Shown: positions 1 to 10,514, numbered from the stretch's first letter. The stretch is DNA of 51,724 nt from Albimonas sp041685625 (GCA_041685625.1 JAWLFJ010000013.1:1-51724); one strand, 5' to 3'. Made by a program: numbers and translations. The notes: a model not told the origin generated them from the sequence alone.

Positions 1-68
1 GCGGCGCGGCGCGCCGACGCGCGCCGCGAGCGGGGGGCGCCCTTGGGCCCCTCCCCGAGCGGCGCGCT

Positions 69-113
69 CCCCCCTTGAGGGGGGGTGCGCCGCGTCGGGG
101 GGATCGACCCCCC
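69..113. terminator. two adjacent C/G hairpins beyond the M20 gene
   Basis: Two short perfect stems lie between the window edge and the end of the leftward M20 gene: six C (69-74), loop ttga, six G (79-84), and six G (97-102), loop atcga, six C (108-113). They sit 57 bp or more beyond the stop codon of the last gene of the leftward operon, where a transcription end would be expected. There is no T-run, so intrinsic termination is only possible, not shown. Confidence 0.35.
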
Positions 114-169
114 TCGCGTCGCGTCGGCGCGTGCCGCGCCTCCCCGCCCCGCGGCGGGCGTCGTGCAGC

Positions 170-1300
170 TTATTCGATGGTGGCGAGGAGGCCGGCCATC
201 ACCTTGCCGCGGTGGGCGAGCGTCGGGACCTTGATGTGCTCCTGCAGGGTGTGCATCAGATCGCCCTCGACGCCGAGGCCGTCGAGCGTCGGGATCCCCA
301 TCGCGCCGGTGAAGTTGCCGTCGGAGCCGCCGCCGGAGCTCTCGTGGCGGAAGGGCATGCCGACGGCCTCGTGGAAGCCCTTGGCCATGTCGAGGAGGGC
401 GTGGGTGCCGGCGTCGGGTTCCCAGACCGGGCGGGTGACGCCGCGGCGGACCTCGAAGGCGACCTCGGCCTCGGGGTCGTTGAGCGCCAGCATCGCCTCG
501 ACGCCGCGGTCGAGATCCTCCTGGCGCTTGGCCATCGAGAGCGCCTCGGCGTCGGCGCGGGAGGCGACGCAGTTCACCCATTGTCCCGCGTGCACGACGC
601 CGACGGAGAAGGTGCAGTCCTCGGTCGTCATCGCGTCGATCTCGAGGATGCGCTTCGCCATCTCGCGGATCGCCGAGCGGCCCTCGGAGAGGCGGGCGCC
701 GGCGTGGCTCGGCTTGCCGTAGGCGGTCAGGTTGAAGCGGGCGATGGCGTAGCGGCCGGAGGTGACGCCGCCGTCCTTGCGGCCGGGCTCGGGCACCAGC
801 ACGGCGCGGGAGCGCGCGGCCTCGGCCTCGATCAGGTCGCGCACGGAGGGGGTGCCGATCTCCTCGTCGGGGGTGAACATCACCGTCACCGGGAGCTTCG
901 TGGCGATGCCGGCGCGCATCAGCTGGCGGATCGCCTCCAGCGTCAGGTAGTTGCCGCCCTTCATGTCGCAGATGCCGGGGCCGTAGCAGAGCTCTCCGTC
1001 CCGCCGGAACGGCAGCTTCGCGAGCGTGCCGACCGGGTGGACGGTGTCCATGTGGCCGAGGATCAGGATGCCGGGCTTGTCCGCCTTCGGGTGGGGAAAG
1101 CGGGCGCGGACGCTGTCGCCGAGGCCCATGCGGCCGGGGATGCGCTCGATCGAGGCGCCCATGATGGCGAGGTCGCGGCTCGCGAGGTCCATCATGCGGT
1201 TCACGGCGGCGGCGTCCCAGGTGGGGCTCTCGCACTCCACCCAGGGGCGCAGGCCTTCCACCATCTCGTCGGCGTCGAAGGGCAGGGCGGCGACGTCCAT
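170..1300 (-). CDS. M20 family metallopeptidase (carboxypeptidase G2-like)
   Basis: 376-residue zinc exopeptidase of the M20 family, closest in pattern to the carboxypeptidase G2 / glutamate carboxypeptidase branch. Visible metal and catalytic motifs are GHMDTV (His83, Asp85), GPGICDMKGG (Asp112) and TPDEEIG (Glu146-Glu147), followed by the dimerisation lid region and a C-terminal GGGSDGN segment. No signal peptide is evident, so it should act in the cytoplasm. The ATG has a strong upstream AGGAGG about 6 nt away. It is the last gene of the leftward peptide-transport operon, about 100 bp after the ATPase gene, which suggests that it hydrolyses the imported peptide or acyl-amino acid. The exact substrate cannot be told from sequence. 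Confidence 0.9.
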   Translation of the reverse strand: MDVAALPFDADEMVEGLRPWVECESPTWDAAAVNRMMDLASRDLAIMGASIERIPGRMGLGDSVRARFPHPKADKPGILILGHMDTVHPVGTLAKLPFRRDGELCYGPGICDMKGGNYLTLEAIRQLMRAGIATKLPVTVMFTPDEEIGTPSVRDLIEAEAARSRAVLVPEPGRKDGGVTSGRYAIARFNLTAYGKPSHAGARLSEGRSAIREMAKRILEIDAMTTEDCTFSVGVVHAGQWVNCVASRADAEALSMAKRQEDLDRGVEAMLALNDPEAEVAFEVRRGVTRPVWEPDAGTHALLDMAKGFHEAVGMPFRHESSGGGSDGNFTGAMGIPTLDGLGVEGDLMHTLQEHIKVPTLAHRGKVMAGLLATIE

Positions 1301-1349
1301 CGGGGATCCTCCTGTCGTTCGTTCGGGTATTGTTCTTCGGTCGTCCGGG

Positions 1350-1392
1350 CCCGGCCGGCGCCCGCGGAGGGGCGCCGGGCGGGCCGGCCGGG
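1350..1392 (-). other. GC-rich intergenic hairpin between ATPase and M20 genes
   Basis: Arms 1350-1364 and 1376-1392 are complementary over 15 bp with a 2-nt bulge (1382-1383) and an 11-nt loop. The outer 9 bp read CCCGGCCGG / CCGGCCGGG. The structure lies in the short gap between the ABC ATPase stop (1406) and the M20 start (1300). It probably affects mRNA stability or attenuates read-through. No U-tract follows it. Confidence 0.45.
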
Positions 1393-1405
1393 GGCCTTGG
1401 CGGGT

Positions 1406-3048
<1,643 letters not shown>

Positions 3049-3052
<4 letters not shown>

Positions 3053-3933
3053 CGGTCGATCCCCCGCTTGGCCATGCGCGGGTCGAGCGCGTCGCGCACG
3101 GCGTCGCCCACGAGGTTGATGGAGAGGATGGCGATGGAGACCACGAGGCCCGGCCAGAGCACGATGCCCGGGTTGATCTGGAAGTAGATCCGGCCCTCCG
3201 CCATGATGTTGCCCCAGGTCGGCGTCTCCGGGCTGATGCCGGCGCCGAGGAAGCTGAGGATCGCCTCGATCAGGATCGCCGAGGCGCAGATGTAGGTGCC
3301 CTGCACGATCAGCGGCGCGACGGTGTTGGGCAGGAGGTGCCGCCCGAGAATGCGCCAGGTGGAGGAGCCGGCGGCGATCGCCGCCTCGACGTAGGGTTCC
3401 TCCCGCGCCGAGAGGACGACGGAGCGCACGAGGCGCACCACGCGCGGGATCTCGGGGATCGTGATCGCGACCAGCACCGTCCAGAGCGAGGCGCCCGAGA
3501 GCGCGACGATGGCGATGGCGAGCAGGATGTTGGGGATCGCCATCAGCCCGTCGACGATGCGCATGATGATCGCGTCCACCGAGCGGATGAAGCCGGCCAC
3601 GAGGCCGACGACGAGGCCGGCGAAGGTGGCGAACAGCGCCGCGCCGACGCCGACGATCAGCGAGACGCGCCCGCCCTGCAGGATGCGGCTGAAGAGGTCG
3701 CGGCCGAAGGCGTCGGTGCCGAGCAGGAACCCGTCGCCCGGCGGCTTCAGCCGCGCGCCCGGCGCGAGGCGCGTGGGATCGTGCGGCGTCAGCCACGGCG
3801 CGAAGACGGCCGAGATCACGATCACCAGCATCAGGATCGAGGCGACGGTCACGATCGGGCTGGAGAGGAAGATCTCCCGCGTCTTGCCGAAGGCGGCCGG
3901 GCGAGCGGGAGCCGAGGGGGCGATGTCGGTCAT
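3049..3933 (-). CDS. peptide ABC transporter permease, DppC/OppC type
   Basis: 294-residue inner-membrane permease of the binding-protein-dependent transport family. It has an N-terminal membrane segment (about 27-47), the OppC-type N-terminal region HDPTRL...LLGTDAFGRDLFSR, then further hydrophobic segments and the EAA-type loop EEPYVEAAIAAGSS. It pairs with the DppB-type permease upstream; the ATG of this gene overlaps that stop by 4 nt (ATGA), and its own stop overlaps the ATPase GTG by 4 nt. The length is normal for the family. Peptide or modified-peptide import is inferred from the family and the peptidase neighbours. Confidence 0.93.
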
Positions 3934-4874
3934 TGGTAGCGGATCCTCGGGTCCAGGAGGACGTAGGCGATGTCGATGAGGAGGTTGATGACCACGTAGA
4001 TCAGCGAGGCCAGCAGGATCACCGCCTGGATCACCGGGTAGTCGCGCGCCAGCACCGCGTCGACGGTGAGGCGGCCGAGGCCCGGCAGGTTGAACACGCT
4101 CTCGGTCACCACCACGCCCGATATCAGGAGCGCGATGCCGATGCCGATGATGGTGATGATCGGGACCGAGCAGTTGCGGAGGGCGTGCGCCATCAGCACC
4201 CGCCATTCCGAGAGGCCCTTGGCGCGGGCGGTGCGCACGTAGTCCTCGCCCAGGATCTCCAGCATCGAGGTGCGGGTGATGCGCGCGATCAGCGCGATGT
4301 AGAGCAGGGTGAGCGTGAAGGTCGGCAGCGCGATGCGCGCGAGGAACGGGCCGAGCCCGTCGCCGATGGGACGGAAGCCCTGCACGGGGAGCCATTGGAG
4401 CTGCATCGCGAAGACCGAGATCATGGCGTAGCCGATCACGAACACCGGCACCGAGAAGCCGAGCACCGAGAGCGCCATCACGAAGCTGTCGATCACCGTG
4501 CCGTGCTTCCAGGCGGCGATGACGCCGAGCGGGACGGCGATGATCACCGACAGGGTGATGGTGGTGAGCGCGAGCGAGATCGTCGGCTCCATGCGGTTGG
4601 CGATCATCTCCAGCACCGGCTTGCCGGAGAGCACGGAGACGCCGAAGTCGCCGCGGAGGAGATCGCCGAGCCAGGAGATGAACTGGATGTGCAGGGGGTC
4701 GTTCAGGCCGAGGCGCTCGCGGATCTGCGCGAGCTGCGCTTCGGTCGCGGTGTCGCCGGCGATGATCGCGGCGGGGTCGCCCGGCGTCAGGCGCAGCAGC
4801 AGGAAGACGAACAGCGCGACGAATCCCATCACGGGGATCGCGGCGAGGATGCGCTGGGCGATGTAGGCGATCAT
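3930..4874 (-). CDS. peptide ABC transporter permease, DppB/OppB type
   Basis: 314-residue permease that starts with the typical DppB N-terminus MIAYIAQRILAAIPV, followed by LLRLTPGDPA, about six membrane segments and the EAA loop GEDYVRTARAKGLSEWRV. It forms the translocation channel with the DppC-type partner. The gene begins about 150 bp after the binding-protein gene, across a strong hairpin, and is coupled to the next permease by a 4-nt ATGA overlap. A GAGGG lies about 6 nt before the ATG. Confidence 0.94.
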   Translation of the reverse strand: MIAYIAQRILAAIPVMGFVALFVFLLLRLTPGDPAAIIAGDTATEAQLAQIRERLGLNDPLHIQFISWLGDLLRGDFGVSVLSGKPVLEMIANRMEPTISLALTTITLSVIIAVPLGVIAAWKHGTVIDSFVMALSVLGFSVPVFVIGYAMISVFAMQLQWLPVQGFRPIGDGLGPFLARIALPTFTLTLLYIALIARITRTSMLEILGEDYVRTARAKGLSEWRVLMAHALRNCSVPIITIIGIGIALLISGVVVTESVFNLPGLGRLTVDAVLARDYPVIQAVILLASLIYVVINLLIDIAYVLLDPRIRYQ

Positions 4875-4981
4875 GGCGGCCCTCGGCGGGGGTTCCGGAG
4901 CGGGCGGGTCCGGCGTGGCGGCGCGGCCCTTGGGTCCGGGGCCGCGGCGCCCGGGCGGGGGCGCGGGGGCGGGGTCGCGGC

Positions 4982-5010
4982 CCCGGCCGGCCCGCGCGGG
5001 GCCGGCCGGG
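4982..5010 (-). other. perfect 12-bp hairpin after the binding-protein gene
   Basis: The arms CCCGGCCGGCCC (4982-4993) and GGGCCGGCCGGG (4999-5010) are perfectly complementary around a 5-nt loop. The structure starts 12 nt beyond the stop of the solute-binding protein and precedes the permease genes. Such hairpins in ABC operons commonly protect the upstream message or partly terminate, so that more binding protein than permease is made. That role is inferred here. Confidence 0.5.
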
Positions 5011-5022
5011 ACGCGCGGCGGG

Positions 5023-6636
5023 TCACTGCTTGGCGATGTTCCAGAAGAACGGCGCCGGGCCGTCCAGCACGCCGTCGAGCTCGTCGCGCCAGGCGGTCTC
5101 CACGAAGTACTGGCCGAGCGGGACGTACATCACCTCGTCGTAGGCGATCCGCTGGATCTCCTCGGCGATGTCCTTCTGCTCCTCGACGCTGGTCGCGCGG
5201 GCGTAGTCGTCGCGAAGCTTCTCGACCTCGGGCACGGTGGGCCAGCCGAACCAGCCGCCGTCCGGGCCCTTGCCGTTGACCATGTTGTTGACCAGCGGGT
5301 TGAACACGTCGGCGCCCACCCAGTTGGTGAAGAACATGTGCCAGCCGCCGTCGTCGATCGGCGCCTGGGAGGCGCGGCGGCCGACCAGCGTCTGCCAGTC
5401 CATCGCCTGCAGGTCGACGGTGAAGCCCGCGTCGCGCAGCGCCTGGGCGCCGACGACGGGCTGGGTGCGCAGCGTGCCCACGTCGGTCGGATGCATGATC
5501 ACGATCGGCGTGCCGTCGTAATCGGACTCCTCCAGCAGCTTGCGCGCCTCCTCCATGCCCGTGCCTTCGACGATGGGCTCGGATCCGACGTCGCTGGCGA
5601 GCGGCGTGCCGCAGACGAACATGGCGCCGCACGTCTGGTAGAGGTCGGGGTTGCCGACGAGGGCGTCGAGCGTGTCCTGCTGATCCATCGACAGCATCGC
5701 CGCGCGGCGGATCTGCGGGTCGTCGAACGGCGCGTTGAGGAAGTTCGGCCGCGCGATGGTCTGGTAGCCGAGCGCGTTGAGGTTGCGCACGGAGAGTTCG
5801 GCGTTGCCCTCGAGGATCGGCAGCAGATCGGCCGGCGGGCTCTCCCAGTAGTCGATCTCGCCGGACATCAGCGCGTTCAGCGTGGTCTGGTCGTCGGGCA
5901 TCACCACCCACTCGACGCGGTCGACCTTCACGACCTTGCCGCCGGCGCCCCAGGAGGGCTCCTCGTCGCGCGGGACGTAGTCCCCGAACTTCTCGTAGAC
6001 GGTGACGACGCCGGGCTGGAACTCATCGCCCACGAAGACGAACGGGCCGGAGCCGATCTGCTCGGGGATCGGCTCGGTCGAGGGGGTCTCGGCCAGGCGC
6101 TCGGGCATGATGAAGGGGACGTTGGAGCTCGGCTTGGCGAGGCTGTCCATCACCAGGCCGTAGGGCTCCTTGAGGTTGATGACGACGACCTCGTCGCCGT
6201 CGGCCTCCATCGTGTCGACGAAGTCCATGAGCTTCTGGCCCATGGCGTCCCGCTCGCCCCAGCGCCTGATCGAGGCGATGACGTCGGCGGGGCGCACCGG
6301 CTCGCCGTCGTGGAACATCAGCCCGTCGCGCAGCGTGATCCGGTAGACGGTGCCGTCCTCGGAGACCTCCCACGAGTCCGCCATCTGCGGCTGCACCTCG
6401 AAGTTCTCGTCGAGGGCGACCAGCGTGTCGAAGACCATGTAGCCGTGGTTGCGGCTCATGTAGGCGGTGGTGATGATCGGGTCGAGCACGCGCAGCGCCG
6501 AGTGCTTGACCGCCCGGAGCGTCTGGGCCTCCGCCGGCGCGGCGGCGGCGAGCAGCGCGAGGGCGGCGACCCCCGTCAGCGCCCGGCCGACCACGCCCGT
6601 CCGGCGCGCACCGATATGATTCGCTGTGGCGTCCAT
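5023..6636 (-). CDS. peptide ABC transporter substrate-binding protein (family 5)
   Basis: 537-residue periplasmic binding protein of the DppA/OppA (SBP_bac_5) family. Residues 1-37 form a signal peptide (a twin Arg at 11-12, then a hydrophobic stretch ending APAEA before QTL), possibly Tat-like though without a full Tat motif. The mature part shows the family pattern: Trp-Glu-Val in the PQMADSWEV region, then ITLRDGLMFHDGEPVRPADVIASI. The ATG at 6636 is chosen because AGGAGAG lies 6 nt upstream and the signal peptide starts there; the frame is open further upstream without a signal sequence. It delivers substrate to the permeases downstream in the same operon and should be its first gene. 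Confidence 0.93.
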   Translation of the reverse strand: MDATANHIGARRTGVVGRALTGVAALALLAAAAPAEAQTLRAVKHSALRVLDPIITTAYMSRNHGYMVFDTLVALDENFEVQPQMADSWEVSEDGTVYRITLRDGLMFHDGEPVRPADVIASIRRWGERDAMGQKLMDFVDTMEADGDEVVVINLKEPYGLVMDSLAKPSSNVPFIMPERLAETPSTEPIPEQIGSGPFVFVGDEFQPGVVTVYEKFGDYVPRDEEPSWGAGGKVVKVDRVEWVVMPDDQTTLNALMSGEIDYWESPPADLLPILEGNAELSVRNLNALGYQTIARPNFLNAPFDDPQIRRAAMLSMDQQDTLDALVGNPDLYQTCGAMFVCGTPLASDVGSEPIVEGTGMEEARKLLEESDYDGTPIVIMHPTDVGTLRTQPVVGAQALRDAGFTVDLQAMDWQTLVGRRASQAPIDDGGWHMFFTNWVGADVFNPLVNNMVNGKGPDGGWFGWPTVPEVEKLRDDYARATSVEEQKDIAEEIQRIAYDEVMYVPLGQYFVETAWRDELDGVLDGPAPFFWNIAKQ

Positions 6637-6719
6637 GGATCTCTCCTGTCGGTTTTCCTGCGGCGGCGACGCTATCGACCGCGCCGTTGCGATGGCCGCA
6701 CGCGCGAACCTTGCGAACG

Positions 6720-6737
6720 GTCCGGACAAGTTGTCAA
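6720..6737 (-). promoter_or_regulatory. possible promoter / dyad for the transport operon
   Basis: In the 169-bp divergent gap, the leftward strand has a perfect TTGACA (6732-6737) followed closely by the 8-bp palindrome GTCCGGAC (6720-6727). No good -10 is seen 16-18 bp from the TTGACA, so this may be an activator-dependent promoter or coincidence. Confidence 0.3.
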
Positions 6738-6805
6738 TCTCCGCGCCGGGATCGGCGCCGCCGCGACGGGCGCCGCCATGCATGTGACCAAGCGGGAGGC
6801 GCGCG

Positions 6806-8110
6806 ATGAACGGACTGCCCATGGAGGCGTCAGTGGTGACGGCGATCCGCGAAGCGGTCGACGCCCGCTTCGAGGCGCAGACGCGGACCCTCGCGGACTT
6901 CGTGCGAATCCCCTCCCGCCGCTTCGAGGAGGGGCCGGCGCAGGACTTCATGGCCGATCAGCTGCGCGCCCGCGGCGCCGAGGTGGACGACTGGTCGCTC
7001 GACCTCGCCGAGCTGGCGCCGCTGCCGGGCTACGGTCCGATCGAGGGCGACTTCTCCCGCGCGCGGAGCGTCGTCGGCGCCTTCCGGCCGTCCGAGACGA
7101 AGGGCCGCAGCCTGATCCTGCAGGGCCACTGCGACGTGGTGCCGGAGGGGCCGGTCGAGATGTGGGCGAGCCCGCCCTACGAGCCGGTGGTGAAGGACGG
7201 CTGGATGCACGGCCGCGGCGCCGGCGACATGAAGGCGGGCACGATCGCGGCGCTCTTCGCGCTCGACGCGATCCGCGAGGCGGGCTTCGAGCCGGCGGCG
7301 CGGGTGCTGTTCCAGTCGGTGATCGAGGAGGAATCGACCGGGCTCGGCGCCCTCTCGACGCTGCAGCGGGGCTATCGGGCGGATCTGGCGCTGCTGCCGG
7401 AGCCTTCCGGCTTCACGATCAACCGCGCGCAGGTCGGCGCGATCTGGTTCAAGCTCAGGGTGCGGGGCCGACCGGTCCACGTCGCGACGGCGGGCGAGGG
7501 CTCCAACGCGATCCTCGCCGCCTACGACGTGATCGCGGCGCTGAAGGGGATGGAGGCGCGCTGGAACGAGCGCGCCGCCGCCGATCCCGTCTATGCCGAG
7601 GTCGACCACCCGCTCAACTTCAACGCCGGCAGGATCAAGGGCGGCGACTGGGCGTCGAGCGTGCCGGCCTGGTGCGACGTCGACTGCCGGATGGGCGTGC
7701 TGCCGGGCTGGGACCTCGAGGACGCGAAGCGCGAGATCCTGGCGACGGTGGCCGAGGCGGCGCGGGCGCACCCGTTCCTCGGCAACAATCCGCCCGACGT
7801 GGTCTGGAACGGCTTCCAGGCGGAGGGCTATGTTCTGGGCGAGGACGCGGAGCCGGGCCTCGCGGCGTTCGGCGAGGCCTTCGAGACGGTGTTCGGCGCC
7901 GGCGAGCGGCCGGCCGAGCGCAAGATGACGGCGCTGACCGACACCCGCTTCTACGGTCTCTATCACGGCATCCCGGCCTTCTGCTTCGGCCCGACGGCGG
8001 AGAACATCCACGGCTTCGACGAGCGCGTGGAGCTGGAGAGCGTGCGCCGCGTGACCGAGACCGTCGCGCTCTTCGTCGCGCGCTGGTGCGGCCTGAACCG
8101 GCGCGCGTGA
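6806..8110 (+). CDS. ArgE/DapE-type M20 deacylase/peptidase
   Basis: 434-residue member of the M20 family, ArgE/DapE (acetylornithine deacetylase / succinyl-diaminopimelate desuccinylase) branch. Motifs seen: GHCDVVP (His108, Asp110), GRGAGDMKAG (Asp141), EEES (Glu174-Glu175) and a late TDTRFY / CFGP segment. It is predicted to be a cytoplasmic zinc amidohydrolase removing an acyl group from, or cleaving, a small amino-acid conjugate. The ATG at 6806 has GGGAGG 6 nt upstream; Met6 is an alternative. It is transcribed divergently from the peptide importer and followed 64 bp later by an M81 gene. A role in arginine biosynthesis is not implied by this context; catabolism of an imported conjugate is more likely. 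Confidence 0.88.
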   Translation: MNGLPMEASVVTAIREAVDARFEAQTRTLADFVRIPSRRFEEGPAQDFMADQLRARGAEVDDWSLDLAELAPLPGYGPIEGDFSRARSVVGAFRPSETKGRSLILQGHCDVVPEGPVEMWASPPYEPVVKDGWMHGRGAGDMKAGTIAALFALDAIREAGFEPAARVLFQSVIEEESTGLGALSTLQRGYRADLALLPEPSGFTINRAQVGAIWFKLRVRGRPVHVATAGEGSNAILAAYDVIAALKGMEARWNERAAADPVYAEVDHPLNFNAGRIKGGDWASSVPAWCDVDCRMGVLPGWDLEDAKREILATVAEAARAHPFLGNNPPDVVWNGFQAEGYVLGEDAEPGLAAFGEAFETVFGAGERPAERKMTALTDTRFYGLYHGIPAFCFGPTAENIHGFDERVELESVRRVTETVALFVARWCGLNRRA

Positions 8111-8130
8111 CGCCGCGCGGCGGGCGCCGC

Positions 8131-8157
8131 GACCCCGACCCCCGACCCCCGACCCCC
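8131..8157. repeat. GACCCCC heptamer micro-repeat
   Basis: A short low-complexity tract: GACCCC followed by three GACCCCC units, in the gap between the M20 and M81 genes and just before the M81 ribosome-binding site (GGAGA at 8164-8168). Confidence 0.7.
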
Positions 8158-8174
8158 TGACCCGGAGACTTCCC

Positions 8175-9656
8175 ATGCGCGTCGCGATCGGCGGCTTTCT
8201 GCACGAGACCAACACCTTCGCGCCCTCGAAGGCGACCTACGCGGATTTCGAGCATGGCGGCGGCTACGGCTCGCTCACCGAGGGGGCCGCGCTGCCGGAG
8301 CGGCTGACGGGGGTGAACATCGGCACCGCCGGCGCGCTGGCCGCGGCGGCGGAGCGGGGCTGGGAGGTCGTGCCGACGCTCTGGTGCTTCGCCTCCCCCT
8401 CGGCCCACGTCACCGACGACGCCTTCGAGCGGATCGCGGGGGCGCTGATCGACGCCGTCGCCGCGGCCCTGCCGCTCGACGGGGTCTATCTGGACCTGCA
8501 CGGGGCGATGGTGACCGAGAGCCTGGACGACGGCGAGGGCGAGATCCTGCGCCGGCTCCGCGCGCGGATCGGGCCGGACGTGCCGGTGGCGGTCAGCCTC
8601 GATCCGCACGCCAACGTCACGGCGGAGATGGTGCGCCTCAGCGACGTGACGGTGAGCTACCGGACCTATCCGCATGTCGACATGGCGGCGACGGGCCGGC
8701 GCGCGGCCGAGGCGCTGGGGCGCATCATGGAGACCGGCCGGCGCCCGGCGAAGGCGTTCCTGCAGGCGCCGTTCCTGACGCCGATCGCCTGGCAGTGCAC
8801 CGACCTCGACCCGGCGCGGCGGCTGATGGCGCGGTCCGAGGCGCTGGGCGAAGGGCTGGACGCGATAAGCTGGAACCTCGGCTTCCCGGCCGCCGACTTC
8901 GCGGATTGCGGCATGAGCGTGACCGCCTACGGCGAGGGCGCCGAGGCGGCGGCGCGGGCGCTGATGGACGAGATCGAGGCGGCGGAAGGCGAGTTCGCCG
9001 GCACGGTCTGGACGCCGGAGGCGGGGGTCGCGGAGGCGCTGCGGCTGTCCGAGGGCGCCGCCGGTCCGGTGATCCTCGCGGACACGCAGGACAATCCCGG
9101 GGCGGGGGGGGATTCGAACACCACCGGCCTGCTGCGGGCGCTGGCGGCGGCGGAGGCGCCCTCGGCCCTCGGCAATCTCTTCGATCCGGAGTTCGCCGCG
9201 GCGGCGCATGCGGCGGGGGAGGGGGCGGTGCTGCGCCGTCCGCTCGGCGGGCAGGCGGGCGTGCCGGGGGACGCCCCCTTCGAGGCGGATTGGCGGATCG
9301 AGCGGCTGACCGACGGGCGGTTTCCGGCCAAGGGGCCTTTCTACGGCGGCAAGACGATGAACATGGGCCCCTCGGCGCTGGTCTCGCTGGGGCCGGTGCG
9401 GGTGGTGGTGGTCTCGGCCAAGGCGCAGATGGCGGATCGCGAGATGTTCCGCTCCCTCGGCGTGCATCCCGAGACGGAGCGGGTGCTGGGCGTGAAGAGC
9501 TCGGTGCATTTCCGGGCGGACTTCGCGCCGATCGCCTCGGAGATCCTCGTGGTCGCGGCGCCGGGGCCGATGGCGGTGGATCCGGCGACGCTGCCGTGGC
9601 GGCGGCTGCGCCGGGGGCTCAGGACCTCGCCGCTCGGATCGCCGTTCGCCGGCTGA
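8175..9656 (+). CDS. M81 family metallopeptidase (MlrC / microcystinase C-like)
   Basis: 493 residues with the characteristic M81 start MRVAIGGFLHETNTF (motif HETNTF at 10-15), then the DLHGAM motif (His109), DPHANVT and SYRTYPHVDM, then a C-terminal MlrC domain. MlrC cleaves the linear microcystin tetrapeptide in Sphingomonas, but most homologues in proteobacteria sit beside peptide importers and have unknown natural substrates. No signal peptide is seen. GGAGA lies 6 nt before the ATG. It very likely shares a transcript with the preceding M20 gene, completing a set of three hydrolases around one peptide importer. Confidence 0.9.
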   Translation: MRVAIGGFLHETNTFAPSKATYADFEHGGGYGSLTEGAALPERLTGVNIGTAGALAAAAERGWEVVPTLWCFASPSAHVTDDAFERIAGALIDAVAAALPLDGVYLDLHGAMVTESLDDGEGEILRRLRARIGPDVPVAVSLDPHANVTAEMVRLSDVTVSYRTYPHVDMAATGRRAAEALGRIMETGRRPAKAFLQAPFLTPIAWQCTDLDPARRLMARSEALGEGLDAISWNLGFPAADFADCGMSVTAYGEGAEAAARALMDEIEAAEGEFAGTVWTPEAGVAEALRLSEGAAGPVILADTQDNPGAGGDSNTTGLLRALAAAEAPSALGNLFDPEFAAAAHAAGEGAVLRRPLGGQAGVPGDAPFEADWRIERLTDGRFPAKGPFYGGKTMNMGPSALVSLGPVRVVVVSAKAQMADREMFRSLGVHPETERVLGVKSSVHFRADFAPIASEILVVAAPGPMAVDPATLPWRRLRRGLRTSPLGSPFAG

Positions 9657-9749
9657 GGCCGCGCGGGCGACGGCGCGGCCGGAGCTCGCGACCGCGGCTG
9701 GGGGGCGGGCGACCGACTCGGTTGATGTGCGGGTCGGTCTGTGGTCCTG

Positions 9750-9762
9750 TTCCGTAACGGAA
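9750..9762. promoter_or_regulatory. perfect 13-bp palindrome upstream of the lipoprotein gene
   Basis: TTCCGTAACGGAA is a perfect inverted repeat (6-bp arms, 1-bp centre) 55 bp before the lipoprotein start, in an otherwise GC-rich gap of 161 bp. Its size and position fit a small dimeric repressor or activator site. No matching -10/-35 pair was convincing. Confidence 0.35.
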
Positions 9763-9817
9763 AGAGAGGTGCGGGACGCGCGCCCGGCCCTCCCCGTGCC
9801 AGCGGAGACGCCGTGCC

Positions 9818-10471
9818 ATGTCCAGATCGATCCCCTACGCCTGCGGCCTCGTCGCGGTCCTTCTGACGGCCGGTTGCGTGGCGCCGGGCGCCTCGGTCGG
9901 CCCCGCCGAGCCGCCGGCCCCGGCCATCGCCTCCGACGCGGCGCTCAACGACGAGGAGGTCGCGGAGGCGCAGACCCTGCTGCGGCGGCTCGGCTATTCG
10001 GTCGGCGCCGCGGACGGCATCGTCGGCCCGCGCACGCGCACCGCGATCCGCGGCTATCAGGCGAGCACCGGAGCGCCCGTGAACGGCGTGCCGACGCAGG
10101 GGCTGCTGGCCTCGCTCCGCGGCTCGGCCGCGGCGCTGCCCGGGAGCGACGCCCCGGCGGGCGGCTCGGCCGCCGCGGCGCCCCGCGCGACCGCGTCCGC
10201 GCCGGCGCCGAGCACGACGACCCGCCCCGCGGCCGCCGCGCCCGCCCCCGTCGCCGCGGCCCCCGCGCCGACGCCCGCCCCCGACGCCACGGTCCCGGCC
10301 GAGAGCGAGCCGTCCGCCCCCGACATCGCGCCCGAGCCGACGCCCGAGCCGAGCCCCGTCCAGGCCCCCTCGCCGATCGCCGAGGGCGGTGGCGACGGCG
10401 GCGGTGGCGGTGGCGGCGGCGGTGGTGGCGGCGGCGGTGGTGGAGGCGGGGGTGGCGGCGGCGGTTGGTGA
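9818..10471 (+). CDS. lipoprotein with peptidoglycan-binding-like domain and poly-Gly tail
   Basis: 217 residues. A signal peptide ends in the lipobox LTAGC with Cys20, so the protein should be a lipoprotein. Residues about 48-92 match the PG_binding_1 pattern (AQTLLRRLGYSVGAADGIVGPRTRTAIRGYQ). A long Ala/Pro-rich linker (about 100-185), typical of a periplasm-spanning tether, leads to a C-terminal run of about 23 consecutive glycines that ends in a single Trp before the stop. GGAGA lies 9 nt before the ATG. The gene ends 43 bp before a caspase-fold gene that carries a similar DGVIGPRT motif, so the two are probably co-transcribed. The function is not known; the poly-Gly/Trp end resembles low-complexity tails of some secreted proteins. 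Confidence 0.8.
   Translation: MSRSIPYACGLVAVLLTAGCVAPGASVGPAEPPAPAIASDAALNDEEVAEAQTLLRRLGYSVGAADGIVGPRTRTAIRGYQASTGAPVNGVPTQGLLASLRGSAAALPGSDAPAGGSAAAAPRATASAPAPSTTTRPAAAAPAPVAAAPAPTPAPDATVPAESEPSAPDIAPEPTPEPSPVQAPSPIAEGGGDGGGGGGGGGGGGGGGGGGGGGGGW
10383..10468. repeat. GGN glycine-codon microsatellite
   Basis: Uninterrupted Gly codons, mostly ggc and ggt with single gga and ggg codons, broken once by an Asp codon near the start. It encodes the poly-Gly tail and is a likely site of length variation by slippage. Confidence 0.8.
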
Positions 10472-10514
10472 TCCCGCCGACGGCCCGAGGTCCGGACGGC
10501 AACACGGAGATCCG

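Noticed and set aside
4873..8160. Rightward open frame of about 1090 codons across the binding-protein gene and first M20 gene
   Set aside because: Antisense and out-of-frame shadow; it ignores the clear gene boundaries and promoters there.
10389..10514. In-frame N-terminal extension of the caspase gene
   Set aside because: It would translate the Gly tract of the upstream gene in another frame; the signal peptide and GGAGA site support a start at 10515/10518.
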